Origin: Nocardioides dokdonensis FR1436
GTDB lineage: Bacteria > Actinomycetota > Actinomycetes > Propionibacteriales > Nocardioidaceae
DNA length: 64,000 nucleotides
Assembly: GCF_001653335.1 (NCBI RefSeq)
Contig: NZ_CP015079.1
Span: 62,001 to 126,000 of the forward strand
Direction: 5' to 3'
Shown here: positions 8,497 through 16,710 of the stretch, one piece after another
Numbering within the stretch: the first letter of the stretch is position 1
Layout: each line of letters begins with the position of its first letter
Notes under the pieces: model-generated
Seen by the model: only the letters and a program-made list of their open reading frames with translations
Database searches by the model: none
Told to the model about the DNA's origin: nothing
Made by a program: the position numbers and the translations under genes

Positions 8497-9438
8497 TCAC
8501 GGGCGCAGGCCGGCCTTGCGGGCCAGCTTCTCCGCGACCTCGCCCGGGGTCACCTCGTCGGCCAGCAGCCGGCTGGTGGTCCACCCCGAGGTGTCGAGAC
8601 CGGAGGACGCGCTGAAGGCGCGGTGGTCGTCGGCGAACCGGTCGCGCAGCACCGCGATGTCGTCGGCGGTGGGCGCCTCGGCCTCGAAGTCCGTGCTCGA
8701 GGCGCTGCGGGCCAGCGGCTCGAAGCGCTTCTTGTACGGCGGCAGCCCCAGGCGGGCGACGAGGTCCTCGGCGGTCTCGTGCTGCGCCTTGACCATCTGG
8801 TGGAAGTCGACGACGTGCACCTGCTCGCTCGGGAAGATCGAGTGCACCCGGGCCAGCTGGGCGCCGTAGAAGCCGCGTGCCACGACGGTGCGGGTGCGCA
8901 GGCCCTTGTCGTCCCAGCCCTCGGGGCGGGTGCCGACCCAGGACGGGTCGTAGGGGATGCGCACCGACTCGGCGAAGGTGATCCGCTCCTCGGCCGGCAG
9001 CCGGCGGGTCCAGTTCATCACCCAGTGCGAGAAGGCGCGCTCGATCGGGTCGCGGAAGCAGAAGATCAGCGGTACGTCGGGGTTCCAGGCGTGGATGCGT
9101 TCCAGCGCCCCCGGCCAGAACAGGTACGACGGCGTCGCGTCGACGCCCATCGTCGCCTTCGACCGGGCCGCGCGCAGCGCGACGTGGTAGTCGCTGAGGT
9201 CCGGGCGCTGCCAGTCGCGGGTGTCGTCGTCGAAGAAGTGCCACTCCTTCTGCGGGGCGCGTGTGATGTGCTGGTGGCTGACGAGGACCCGGTAGAGGGT
9301 GCTCGTGGCCGCCTTCTGCACGCCCCCGAGGATCAGTCCGATGGGGACGGTGCCGTGGGGTGCCTGCTCGGCCTCGGGACCAGGAATCGTGTGCCTCCTC
9401 GCAGCGCGTCCGGGGCCTCCCGGACGGTTGGCGAGCAT
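8497..9438 (-). CDS. Sulfotransferase family protein
   Basis: A 313-residue protein with the PAPS 5'-phosphosulfate-binding loop GGVQKAATSTLY near the start and the 3'-phosphate-binding region FCFRDPIERAFSHW, typical of the Sulfotransfer_1 family. It would move sulfate from PAPS to a hydroxyl on a glycan, lipid or small molecule. The acceptor is unknown. No signal peptide is visible. The first 30 or so residues (ANRPGGPGRAARR) are unlike the family and the start is uncertain. It is the first of three sulfotransferases in this window; the others flank the far end of the polysaccharide region. Confidence 0.8.
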   Translation of the reverse strand: MLANRPGGPGRAARRHTIPGPEAEQAPHGTVPIGLILGGVQKAATSTLYRVLVSHQHITRAPQKEWHFFDDDTRDWQRPDLSDYHVALRAARSKATMGVDATPSYLFWPGALERIHAWNPDVPLIFCFRDPIERAFSHWVMNWTRRLPAEERITFAESVRIPYDPSWVGTRPEGWDDKGLRTRTVVARGFYGAQLARVHSIFPSEQVHVVDFHQMVKAQHETAEDLVARLGLPPYKKRFEPLARSASSTDFEAEAPTADDIAVLRDRFADDHRAFSASSGLDTSGWTTSRLLADEVTPGEVAEKLARKAGLRP

Positions 9439-9508
9439 ACGGCAGGGACGGCCCCGCGCGTGGGGACGGGCGCCGGGTCAGGCGTCGGGCCGGTCGTCGG
9501 GCCGGTCC

Positions 9509-11377
9509 TCAGGTGCGGGCGCGCAGCACCAGCAGGACCAGGTCGTCCTCGACGACCCCGACCTCGCCGAGCAGGTGGTCGCACAGCGCCTCGGGGTCCG
9601 CGCCTCCCCAGCCGGCCAGCGCACCGACCAGCCAGGCCAGGCCCTCGTCGAGGCCGGCGCCGCGGCGCTCCACCAGGCCGTCGGTGTAGAGCAGCAGGGT
9701 GTCGCCGGGACGCAGCCGCAGCCGGTGGTCGCTGCGGGGCGTGTCGGGGTCCAGGCCCAGGAGCAGGTCCGGCGTCTCCTCCAGCAGCCGCACCGTGCCG
9801 TCGGCCTCGATCACCAGCGGCGGCGGGTGCCCCGCGTTGCTCCAGTGCAGCAGCTGGCCGTCGGGGCCACCGTCCTCGACCACGGCCAGGACCGCGGTGG
9901 CGACCTCGCCGACCCCGAGCCCGGCCATCGCCCGGTCCAGGTCGCTGAGCACCCGGGCGGGCAGCGCCAGACGGGCGCTGTAGGCCACGCCGCGGGTGAG
10001 GTTGCGCAGCTGGCCCATCGCGGCGGCCGCGACCTGGTCGTGGCCGGCGACGTCCCCGACCATCACCGCCACGGCACCGTCGGGCAGCACGTAGGCGTCG
10101 TACCAGTCGCCCCCGACGCGGGCCTTCTCCGACGCCGGTTGGTAGCGCACCGCGACCTCGAGGGTCGGCCCGTGCGCCGGGCGGGTCAGCAGGCTGCGCT
10201 GCAGCGCCTCGGAGATCTGCCGGTCGGCCTCGCGGGCGGCCAGCACCTGCAGGCCCTGCCGCAGGGTGCCGGCGAGCGAGCGCAGGAAGTCCACGTAGTC
10301 CTCGTCGAGGGCGAGCTGGTCGCTGAGCCGCAGGACGAGGTGCTGCTGGGGCGCCCTGGGGTCGGAGGTCGGGAGCGCGAAGCGGGCGCGGGCCCCCTCC
10401 CCCGGGCGCGCGACGCCCTCGAGCGTGAACGCGTCGCGCAGCGCCCCCGGCTCCAGGTCGACCTGCGCGAGGTCCTGCGGGTCGGCCCGGAGCTCCTGCA
10501 GCGCCAGCTCGACCAGGGCGGCGGCGCTCGAGGCCTGCGACAGGTTCTGTCCCAGGCGCGTCAGGACCTGCAGGCGTCGGCGAGCCACCACCTGGCGGGT
10601 GGTCTCGGTGACGATGTCGACGATGCCCTCGACGCCACCGTCGGGCGCGCGGACCGGCGAGTAGGAGTAGGTGAAGTAGCACTCCTCGAGGAAGCCGGAG
10701 CGCTGCAGCGGGACCAGCGCGTCGACGGTCCACGTGGGCTCGCCGGAGGCCAGGACGCCGTGCAGCATCGGGCTGATCTGGTCCCAGACCTCGGGGAAGA
10801 CGTCCGCCGAGCGCGACCCGAGCGCGCTGGGGTGCTTGTCGGCGATCAGCTCGACGAAGGCCTCGTTGTAGAGCAGCACGAGGTCGGGCCCCCACAGCAG
10901 CGCCATCGCGAAGCGCGTGTCGAGCGCCATCGCCAGGGTGCTGCGCAGCCGGGGGCTCCAGGACGCCGGCGCGCCGAGGCAGGTGCGCGCCCAGTCGACC
11001 TCCTCGTACGCCGCGCGCAGGGTGCCGGCCAGCTCGAAGAGCGGGTCCCTGCTCGGGTCAGGCAGGGGTGGGCGCGGCTCGAAGAACGCAGCGCCGAGGT
11101 CGACCGACCCGGACGGGCGCAGCGCGGTGCCCTCCTCCAGGTAGGCCTGCCGTGCCTCGGCGTCGTGGCTGGGCGGCAGCGAGCCGTCGGCGCGCACCAC
11201 GCGCCACCACGCGACGGCGGCGCCGTGGGTGGCCATCACGTTGCCGACCCGGCGCGGTCCGTAGCGGCCCACGGCCTCGGCGATGGCGCCGTACGTCGTC
11301 ACGCGCCCCCGCGGCACCTGCTCCACGCAGGCGAGCACGTCCTCGACGTACCGCTCGGGATCCTCTGGGTGCCGCAC
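9509..11377 (-). CDS. ATL (alkyltransferase-like) domain fused to PAS-GAF-SpoIIE/PP2C phosphatase
   Basis: The product is 622 residues from GTG 11377, 12 bases after the upstream protease gene ends. Residues 1-100 form an ATL domain: Tyr29 in TTYGAIAEAVG, an arginine finger in GPRRVGN, and AWWRVV at 56-61 replacing the PCHRV active site, so the alkyl-accepting Cys is Trp57. ATL proteins bind O6-alkylguanine and flag it for nucleotide excision repair. Residues 110-262 are PAS-like (LLWGPDLVLLYNEAF), 265-385 GAF-like, and 395-622 a PP2C/SpoIIE phosphatase (VGGDWYDAYV, MVGDVAGHD, SNAGHPPPLV, LLLYTDGLVE, DDLVLLVL). Such phosphatases act on anti-sigma-factor antagonists. No ATG, GTG or TTG codon lies in frame between the domains until Met150 inside the PAS domain, so the fusion looks real. 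The joint function is inferred. Confidence 0.85.
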   Translation of the reverse strand: MRHPEDPERYVEDVLACVEQVPRGRVTTYGAIAEAVGRYGPRRVGNVMATHGAAVAWWRVVRADGSLPPSHDAEARQAYLEEGTALRPSGSVDLGAAFFEPRPPLPDPSRDPLFELAGTLRAAYEEVDWARTCLGAPASWSPRLRSTLAMALDTRFAMALLWGPDLVLLYNEAFVELIADKHPSALGSRSADVFPEVWDQISPMLHGVLASGEPTWTVDALVPLQRSGFLEECYFTYSYSPVRAPDGGVEGIVDIVTETTRQVVARRRLQVLTRLGQNLSQASSAAALVELALQELRADPQDLAQVDLEPGALRDAFTLEGVARPGEGARARFALPTSDPRAPQQHLVLRLSDQLALDEDYVDFLRSLAGTLRQGLQVLAAREADRQISEALQRSLLTRPAHGPTLEVAVRYQPASEKARVGGDWYDAYVLPDGAVAVMVGDVAGHDQVAAAAMGQLRNLTRGVAYSARLALPARVLSDLDRAMAGLGVGEVATAVLAVVEDGGPDGQLLHWSNAGHPPPLVIEADGTVRLLEETPDLLLGLDPDTPRSDHRLRLRPGDTLLLYTDGLVERRGAGLDEGLAWLVGALAGWGGADPEALCDHLLGEVGVVEDDLVLLVLRART

Positions 11378-11388
11378 GCGGCCAGAAC

Positions 11389-12303
11389 CTACCCCAGCGG
11401 GAGTGCCGAGAACGGCTCGGTGCCGCTCGCCAGGCGCAGGCCGGGGATGCCGGAGTGCCGGCGGGCGAAGTCCAGCTCGGAGGCCAGGTCGCCGACGCCG
11501 TTGGACAGCGGCAGCGGGGCGAGGGCCACGGTGGACAGGGTGCCGAACGCGGCGCCGTCGGCGTCGAGGAACCCGCTGCCGGAGTCCCCGGGGATGCCCG
11601 GGGTCAGCGTGTAGACGTCCCAGCTCCAGTCGCCGGACCCGCCGAGGGAGAACCCGTACTTCGGGGAGAGCAGCGCGGTGGGGCGCAGGCTGGACTGTCC
11701 GTAGCTGTAGACCGGCGAGCCGGCGGGGGCGCCGGTGCGCGAGAGCCCGGTCGGGCCGCCGAAGAACGGCACGGTGGGGTTGACCCGGTCGACGTGGCGG
11801 CGCTGCACCTTGACCAGCGCGAAGTCGTTGTAGTCGCAGGTGTCGGCGTCGGTGGTGCCCAGCCGCGCCATCGTGTCCCAGGAGGAGTAGGCCAGGCGGC
11901 CCCGACCCACGATGGTCCCGTTGGAGGCGAGGTTGCCGCCTCGGGCGAACTTCACCGTGGTCCCGCGCGGCAGCGTGTCCGTGGTGCACCCGCTGGTGTC
12001 GGTGGCCTCCCCCAGGCCGGCGCAGTGGGCGGCGTACCCGACGTAGACGCGGCCGCGCTTGTCGGTGAAGACGAAGTTGGCGGTGCACTGCGCGCCGTCC
12101 GTGTACATCTGCACGCCCGGGGTGATGGTCGCCGCCGCGACCGGCGCCCAGCGGTCGTGCCGGCCCGCGGGAGCGGCCTGCGCCTCGGCGCCCAGCGGCC
12201 CCACGAGGGCGGCCACGAGGGCCAGCGCCGTCACGACGAGCAGCAGGACGGGGGCAGGGGCCGGCGCCGTGCGGGCACGGGCGGTCCAGGATCGGGTGCG
12301 CAT
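11389..12303 (-). CDS. Secreted chymotrypsin-fold (S1) serine protease, copy 1
   Basis: A 304-residue protein with an N-terminal signal peptide (arginine-rich start, hydrophobic stretch LLLVVTALALVAALVG, then AEAQAAP). The catalytic triad is visible: His in YVGYAAHCAG, Asp in YNDFALVKV, and Ser in GIPGDSGSGF. Cysteines in AQCTANF, AHCAG, SGCTTD and DTCDYN probably form disulfides outside the cell. It is a clear paralogue of the next gene upstream (12366-13247). Its stop lies 12 bases before the start of the ATL-phosphatase gene, so the two may be cotranscribed. The substrate is unknown. Confidence 0.87.
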   Translation of the reverse strand: MRTRSWTARARTAPAPAPVLLLVVTALALVAALVGPLGAEAQAAPAGRHDRWAPVAAATITPGVQMYTDGAQCTANFVFTDKRGRVYVGYAAHCAGLGEATDTSGCTTDTLPRGTTVKFARGGNLASNGTIVGRGRLAYSSWDTMARLGTTDADTCDYNDFALVKVQRRHVDRVNPTVPFFGGPTGLSRTGAPAGSPVYSYGQSSLRPTALLSPKYGFSLGGSGDWSWDVYTLTPGIPGDSGSGFLDADGAAFGTLSTVALAPLPLSNGVGDLASELDFARRHSGIPGLRLASGTEPFSALPLG

Positions 12304-12317
12304 GCCCCCTCAACGAC

Positions 12318-12353
12318 CGACGCCCCCGCTCGGCTACGCGAGCGGGGGCGTCG
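12318..12353 (-). terminator. 15-base-pair hairpin between the two S1 protease genes
   Basis: Arms CGACGCCCCCGCTCG (12318-12332) and its exact complement (12339-12353) enclose a 6-base loop. The hairpin follows the stop of the upstream protease gene and precedes the second one, so it probably ends or attenuates transcription between the duplicates. No T-run follows. Confidence 0.7.
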
Positions 12354-12365
12354 AGCTGATCAGGT

Positions 12366-13247
12366 TCAGAGCAGGGGCGAGAAGGGCTCCGTGCCCAGGG
12401 CCAGCTCGAGACCCGCGATGCCGGAGTGCTGCTGCGCGAACGCCAGCTCCCGGTCGAGGTCGCCGATGTTGTTGGAGGCCGGCAGCGGGGCCAGGCCCAG
12501 GGTGGACAGCGTGCCGATGGCCTCGCCGTCCTCGCTGACGAACGCCGAGCCGGAGTCGCCGGGCACGCCCGGGGTCACGGTGTAGAGCGGGTGGCTCCAG
12601 CCGTCGTCGCCGGCGCTGTCACCGAGGCTGATGCCGGTGTGGGGCGAGAGCGGCTCGAGGCCGGCGCGCAGGCTGGAGTTGCCGTAGGTGTAGACCCGGT
12701 CGCCTGCAGCGGTGCCGTCGGTGTCGATGCCGGTCGGGCCGCCCCAGAACGGGATGCTCGGGTTGACCTTGTCGACGTCGGCGGCGTCCACCTTGACCAG
12801 CGCGAAGTCGTTGTAGGCGCAGGCGTTCTCGTCGGTGGTGCCGATGTCGCGCATGGTGCGCCACGAGGAGTAGACCAGCTCGCCGGTGCCGATCGTGGTG
12901 CCGGAGCTCAGCAGGCTGCCGCCCTCGGCGAAGTCGACCTTGGTGCCCAGCGGGAGCGAGTCGTTGAGGCAGCCGTTGGTGTCGGTGGCCGCGCCCATGC
13001 CGGCACAGTGGGCGGCGTAGCCGACGTAGACGTTGGCGGCGCCGTCGGTGAAGACGAAGTTGGAGGTGCACTGGGCGCCGTCGGTGTACATCTGGGTGCC
13101 CGGGGTGATCGCGGCTTCGTCGGCCGGCGCCCAGCTGGGCGCCGCGACGGCGGGGGCCGACGTGGCGGCGGCGGTGCCGAGGCCCGCGGCGGCGAGCACG
13201 GCGAGCGCGCTGGTGGTGCGACGGATGGTCGAGCTGGCGGTCTTCAT
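12366..13247 (-). CDS. Secreted chymotrypsin-fold (S1) serine protease, copy 2
   Basis: A 293-residue paralogue of 11389-12303 with shared blocks such as QMYTDGAQCT, VYVGYAAHCAG and YNDFALVKV. The triad is His in AAHCAG, Asp in YNDFAL and Ser in GVPGDSGSAF. The signal peptide runs from MKTASSTIRRTT through SAPAVAAP. It begins with ATG preceded by an AGGAGGACATCG-like stretch. The pair looks like a tandem duplication with the copies diverging mainly in the signal peptide and surface loops. Extracellular proteolysis is expected; the substrate is unknown. Confidence 0.87.
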   Translation of the reverse strand: MKTASSTIRRTTSALAVLAAAGLGTAAATSAPAVAAPSWAPADEAAITPGTQMYTDGAQCTSNFVFTDGAANVYVGYAAHCAGMGAATDTNGCLNDSLPLGTKVDFAEGGSLLSSGTTIGTGELVYSSWRTMRDIGTTDENACAYNDFALVKVDAADVDKVNPSIPFWGGPTGIDTDGTAAGDRVYTYGNSSLRAGLEPLSPHTGISLGDSAGDDGWSHPLYTVTPGVPGDSGSAFVSEDGEAIGTLSTLGLAPLPASNNIGDLDRELAFAQQHSGIAGLELALGTEPFSPLL

Positions 13248-13275
13248 CGGTGCGATGTCCTCCTGGTCGGGGTGG

Positions 13276-13300
13276 GTGACCTGTCCGAGACGCAGGTCAC
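13276..13300. promoter_or_regulatory. 8-base inverted repeat upstream of protease copy 2
   Basis: GTGACCTG (13276-13283) pairs with CAGGTCAC (13293-13300) across 9 bases. It sits about 30 bases before the protease start, so it could be an operator or an mRNA hairpin. It is short and its role is not certain. Confidence 0.35.
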
Positions 13301-13400
13301 TTCCTCCCCCGACAACGAGCGACCCCCCGAACGGGTTACGCCCGAGTAGTCACAACGGACTACCCGGGCGCAACGATCGCTCAGGGCGAGGTGGAACGCG

Positions 13401-14603
13401 TCAGTACGACGGCTGGCTCGGGTCGATCTGGTTCACCCAGGCCACCACGCCGCCGCCGACGTGCACGCTGTCGTCGAACCCGGCGCCCTTGAGGACCGCC
13501 AGGGCCTCGGCCGAGCGCACGCCGGACTTGCAGTGCAGGACGATTTGCTCGTCCGCCGGCATCTGCTCGAGCGCGTTGCCGTTGAGGAACTCGCCCTTGG
13601 GGATCAGCACCGAGCCGGGGATCTTGTTGATCTCGTACTCGTTGACCTCGCGCACGTCGACCAGCGTGAACTTCCGGGTGCCGGCCTCGCGCTCCTTCAG
13701 CATCTGCTCGAGCTGGGTGACCGAGATGGTCGACCCGGCCGCGGCGTCGGCGGCGTCCTCGGAGATCGCGCCGCAGAAGGCGTCGTAGTCGATGAGCCCG
13801 GTGACGTCGGCGTTCGGGCCGCACAGCCGGCAGTCGGGGTCCTTGCGGACCTTGAGCTTGCGCCACTCCAGCTCGAGGGCGTCGTAGATGACCAGCTGAC
13901 CGATGGCCGGCTCACCGGCACCCATGATCAGCTTGATGGCCTCGTTGACCTGGATCGAGCCGATCTGCGCGCACAGCACGCCCAGCACGCCGCCCTCGGC
14001 GCAGCTGGGGACCATGCCCGGCGGCGGGGGCTCGGGGTACAGGCAGCGGTAGCAGGGCGCCTCGTCGGACATCGACGGCGCGAACACCGACGCCTGGCCG
14101 TCGAAGCGGTAGATCGAGCCCCAGACGTAGGGGATCCCGAGGAAGTAGGCGGCGTCGTTGACCATGTAGCGGGTCGCGAAGTTGTCGGTGCCGTCGACGA
14201 TCAGGTCGTAGCCGCGGAAGACGTCCATCACGTTGTCGTTGTCGAGCCGCGTCTCGTGCAGCACGACCTCGACGTAGGGGTTCGCCTCGGCGATCGACTC
14301 CTTGGCCGAGACCGCCTTGGACTTCCCGATGTCGGACTGGGTGTGGATGATCTGGCGCTGCAGGTTCGACTCGTCGACCTCGTCGAACTCGGCGATCCCG
14401 ATCGTGCCGACCCCGGCGGCGGCCAGGTAGAGGAGCGCGGGGCTGCCGAGCCCACCGGCACCGATGACGAGCACCTTGGCGTTCTTCATCCGCTTCTGAC
14501 CCGTCATGCCCACGTCGGGGATGATCAGGTGGCGGCTGTAGCGGCGTACCTCGTCGACGGACAGCTCGGCTGCCGGCTCGACGAGTGCGGGGTAGGTCGT
14601 CAC
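13401..14603 (-). CDS. moeZ: Adenylyltransferase/sulfurtransferase MoeZ
   Basis: A 400-residue, two-domain protein. The N-terminal ThiF/MoeB-type domain has the nucleotide-binding loop GAGGLGSPALLYLAAAGVG, the core DGTDNFATRY, and paired zinc cysteines CYRC and DCRLC. The C-terminal rhodanese domain has the persulfide-forming Cys in HCKSGVRSAEAL. MoeZ activates the C-terminal glycine of small sulfur carriers (for molybdopterin, thioamide and cysteine biosynthesis) by adenylation and then transfers sulfur. The start is GTG 14603 with GAGGAG upstream. Its place between the ATL domain gene and the TetR/DUF3107 pair is like the M. tuberculosis Rv3206c locus. Confidence 0.92.
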   Translation of the reverse strand: MTTYPALVEPAAELSVDEVRRYSRHLIIPDVGMTGQKRMKNAKVLVIGAGGLGSPALLYLAAAGVGTIGIAEFDEVDESNLQRQIIHTQSDIGKSKAVSAKESIAEANPYVEVVLHETRLDNDNVMDVFRGYDLIVDGTDNFATRYMVNDAAYFLGIPYVWGSIYRFDGQASVFAPSMSDEAPCYRCLYPEPPPPGMVPSCAEGGVLGVLCAQIGSIQVNEAIKLIMGAGEPAIGQLVIYDALELEWRKLKVRKDPDCRLCGPNADVTGLIDYDAFCGAISEDAADAAAGSTISVTQLEQMLKEREAGTRKFTLVDVREVNEYEINKIPGSVLIPKGEFLNGNALEQMPADEQIVLHCKSGVRSAEALAVLKGAGFDDSVHVGGGVVAWVNQIDPSQPSY

Positions 14604-14818
14604 TGCTGGGCTCCTCGGTCGGTTCGCAGGGTGTGGTGGTCCTAACAGCCGGGCACCTGGTCCTGTTCCCTGCGGCGTCGCTCCATCGTGGCCGTCGCGG
14701 CGCTCCCATCCTGCGGCGTCCCGTCATCCGGACCGTCCCTACCGCGGGGTAGGCTCACGCCGCACGATCCCAGACCACCCCTCCGGACGATCCCGGACGA
14801 CCCCCGAGGAGAGCAGTC

Positions 14819-15478
14819 GTGGCAGCTGGCCAGTACGACATCGGGGTAGGGGCGGACGCGCCCGCGAGCGCCCGACCACGCGGGGCCCGGATGCCGCGCC
14901 GCGAGCGCCGTGCCCAGCTGCTCGAGTCCGCGCTCGGCGTCTTCGTCGCCTCCGGCTACCACGCCGCCGCGATGGACGACATCGCCGAGCGGGCCGGCGT
15001 CTCCAAGCCGGTGCTCTACCAGCACTTCCCCGGCAAGATGGACCTCTACCTGGCCCTGCTGGACACCTCCTGCGACCAGGTCATCGACAACTGCCGCGAC
15101 GCGCTGGCCTCCACCCAGGACAACAAGCAGCGCGTGGCGGCGACCATGGACGTCTTCTACGACTACGTCGCCAACGACAACGGCGCCTTCCGCCTGGTCT
15201 TCGAGTCCGACCTCACCAACGAGGTCGCGGTGCGCCAGATGGTCGACCGGGTGACCAACGAGTGCGCCGCGATGATCGCCGAGGTCATCCGCGAGGACAC
15301 GGGCCTGCCCGACGAGGCATCCCGGCTGCTGGCGGTCTCCCTGGTGGGAATGGCCCAGGTCAGTGCGCGGTTCTGGCTCAACGACACCGCTGGCATCGAC
15401 CGCTCCGACGCGGCCGCGCTGATCGCCGGTCTGGCCTGGCGCGGGATCCGTGGCTACCCCAAGGCCGACGAGCACTGA
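14819..15478 (+). CDS. TetR-family transcriptional regulator
   Basis: A 219-residue protein from GTG 14819, with GAGGAG about 6 bases upstream. The N-terminal helix-turn-helix reads RAQLLESALGVFVASGYHAAAMDDIAERAGVSK, followed by VLYQHFPGKMDLYLALL, the classic TetR signature (first 20 residues of the family pattern are visible at about 30-75). The C-terminal ligand-binding half is of TetR_C type. Together with the small DUF3107 gene 51 bases downstream it matches the conserved mycobacterial pair Rv3208-Rv3208A. The ligand and targets are not known. Confidence 0.88.
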   Translation: MAAGQYDIGVGADAPASARPRGARMPRRERRAQLLESALGVFVASGYHAAAMDDIAERAGVSKPVLYQHFPGKMDLYLALLDTSCDQVIDNCRDALASTQDNKQRVAATMDVFYDYVANDNGAFRLVFESDLTNEVAVRQMVDRVTNECAAMIAEVIREDTGLPDEASRLLAVSLVGMAQVSARFWLNDTAGIDRSDAAALIAGLAWRGIRGYPKADEH

Positions 15479-15529
15479 TCCAGCAGCACCCCGAGCAACC
15501 CCCAGCAGCACCCAACATGAGGAGGACCC

Positions 15530-15751
15530 GTGGAGGTCAAGATCGGCATCCAGCAGGCGCAGCGCGAGCTCAGCGTCGAGACCGACGAGACGCCCGAGAA
15601 GGTGCAGCAGCAGATCGCCGAGGTCGTGGAGTCCGGCGGCGTGCTGACCCTGACCGACACCAAGGGCCGCACCGTGCTGGTCCCCGCCGCCAAGCTCGCC
15701 TACGTCGAGCTCGGCACCTCGACGGTCGGCACCGTCGGCTTCCGCAGCTGA
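15530..15751 (+). CDS. DUF3107 small protein
   Basis: A 73-residue protein starting at GTG 15530, with AGGAGG 6 bases upstream, which fixes the start. It has the family pattern VKIGIQQAQRELSVET at the start and VPAAKLAYVELG near the end. DUF3107 proteins are small, acidic, actinobacterial and without a known function; the mycobacterial member is the TB9.4 antigen. It probably shares a transcript with the TetR gene 51 bases upstream. Confidence 0.88.
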   Translation: MEVKIGIQQAQRELSVETDETPEKVQQQIAEVVESGGVLTLTDTKGRTVLVPAAKLAYVELGTSTVGTVGFRS

Positions 15752-15781
15752 GGACCACGCCGAGCGCGTGAGCGGGCCGGT

Positions 15782-16507
15782 TCAGGCGTCGAGGCCGAGC
15801 TCGCTCATCCGCTCGGTGTGCCGCTCGGTGAGCCGGGTGAACAACCGTCCCAGCGCCGCCAGGTCGAGCCCCGGGCGGTCCACTCCCCCGGCCAGCAGCG
15901 CCGACAGTGCCTCGCGCTCGGCAGCGACCCGCTGCGCCTGGATCAGGGCCTCACCCATCAGCCGGCGCCCCCACAGCGCGAGCCGACCTCCGAGCCGGTG
16001 GTCACTCGCGATGCCGGCCCGCACCCGGTCCACCACGAAGGCGGCGTGCGTGCTCTCCTCCAGCGAGGAGAGCACCAGCTCGCGGGTGCCGGCGTCGAGG
16101 TAGGCCGCGATCTCGCGGTAGAAGTCGTCGGCGAGACCGTCCCCGACGTAGGCCTTGATGAGCCCCTCGTACCAGTCCGAGGGGGCGGTGTGCTCGTGGA
16201 AGAGGTCCAGGGCGCTGCGGAACGGCGCCATCGCCACGAAGGGGTCGCCACCCAGCTCACGGATGCGCCGGTGCAGCGGCTCCACCCGGTCGATCTCACC
16301 GGCCGCCATCCGCGCGATCGCGACCTTGTCCTCCAGCGTGGGCGCCAGCTTGGCGTCCTCGGCGAGCCGCTCGAAGGCCGAGATCTCGCCGTAGGCGAGG
16401 ACTCCGAGCAGGTCGACGACGGCCTCGCGGTAGGCCGGGTCGGCCAGCGCGATCTCGGCCTCGTGGGCCCGCGAGGCGGGCGTGTCGCCGCCCTGGGATT
16501 CAGTCAT
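15782..16507 (-). CDS. Ferritin-like diiron-fold protein (MiaE_2-like)
   Basis: A 241-residue, all-alpha protein. Candidate metal ligands appear in pairs typical of ferritin-like folds: GEISAFERLAED, GEIDRVEPLHRR and SLEESTHAAFVVDR. The best match I can name is the MiaE_2 group, related to tRNA-(ms2io6A) hydroxylase, but hydroxylation of tRNA is not established for actinobacterial members. The ATG at 16507 has a TAGGGT -10 box six bases before it and no Shine-Dalgarno sequence, so it looks leaderless. It is divergent from the DEAD-box helicase. Confidence 0.75.
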   Translation of the reverse strand: MTESQGGDTPASRAHEAEIALADPAYREAVVDLLGVLAYGEISAFERLAEDAKLAPTLEDKVAIARMAAGEIDRVEPLHRRIRELGGDPFVAMAPFRSALDLFHEHTAPSDWYEGLIKAYVGDGLADDFYREIAAYLDAGTRELVLSSLEESTHAAFVVDRVRAGIASDHRLGGRLALWGRRLMGEALIQAQRVAAEREALSALLAGGVDRPGLDLAALGRLFTRLTERHTERMSELGLDA

Positions 16508-16513
16508 GCGCGC

Positions 16514-16529
16514 ACCCTACCGATACCCT
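16514..16529. promoter_or_regulatory. Overlapping divergent promoters
   Basis: On the minus strand TAGGGT (16514-16519) lies six bases before the ATG of the ferritin-like gene, fitting a leaderless promoter. On the plus strand TACCCT (16524-16529) is a TANNNT -10 box for the helicase transcript. Only four bases separate the two boxes, so one polymerase would block the other. Confidence 0.5.
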
Positions 16530-16535
16530 GGGCCC

Positions 16536-16710
16536 ATCGACTGCTGTGCCGGTGCCGCCACGCGCGGGCACCCGGGCACGGCGCCGAGGCGGGAAACCAC
16601 CCGCCAGCATGTGCGCGGCAGACGCGCCAGCGAGCTCTCGCAGTCCGCCCGGTCCGCCGCTCCGAGCCATACGGCCCACCGCGGCTGACGACGAAAGCAG
16701 AGCACTCAAC
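16536..16710 (+). other. Long 5' leader of the DEAD-box helicase mRNA
   Basis: If transcription starts about 7 bases after the -10 box at 16524, the untranslated leader is about 175 bases. It is GC-rich with several potential stems. It is also stop-free in the helicase frame from an ATG at 16546, so an N-terminal extension cannot be fully excluded, but that stretch does not look like protein. Leader-based control of RNA helicase genes is known; here it is inferred. Confidence 0.4.

Noticed and set aside
11378-12313. Extension of the ATL-phosphatase frame upstream to 12313
   Set aside because: The extra residues are an out-of-frame reading of the S1 protease gene; GTG 11377 directly before the ATL domain is the sensible start.
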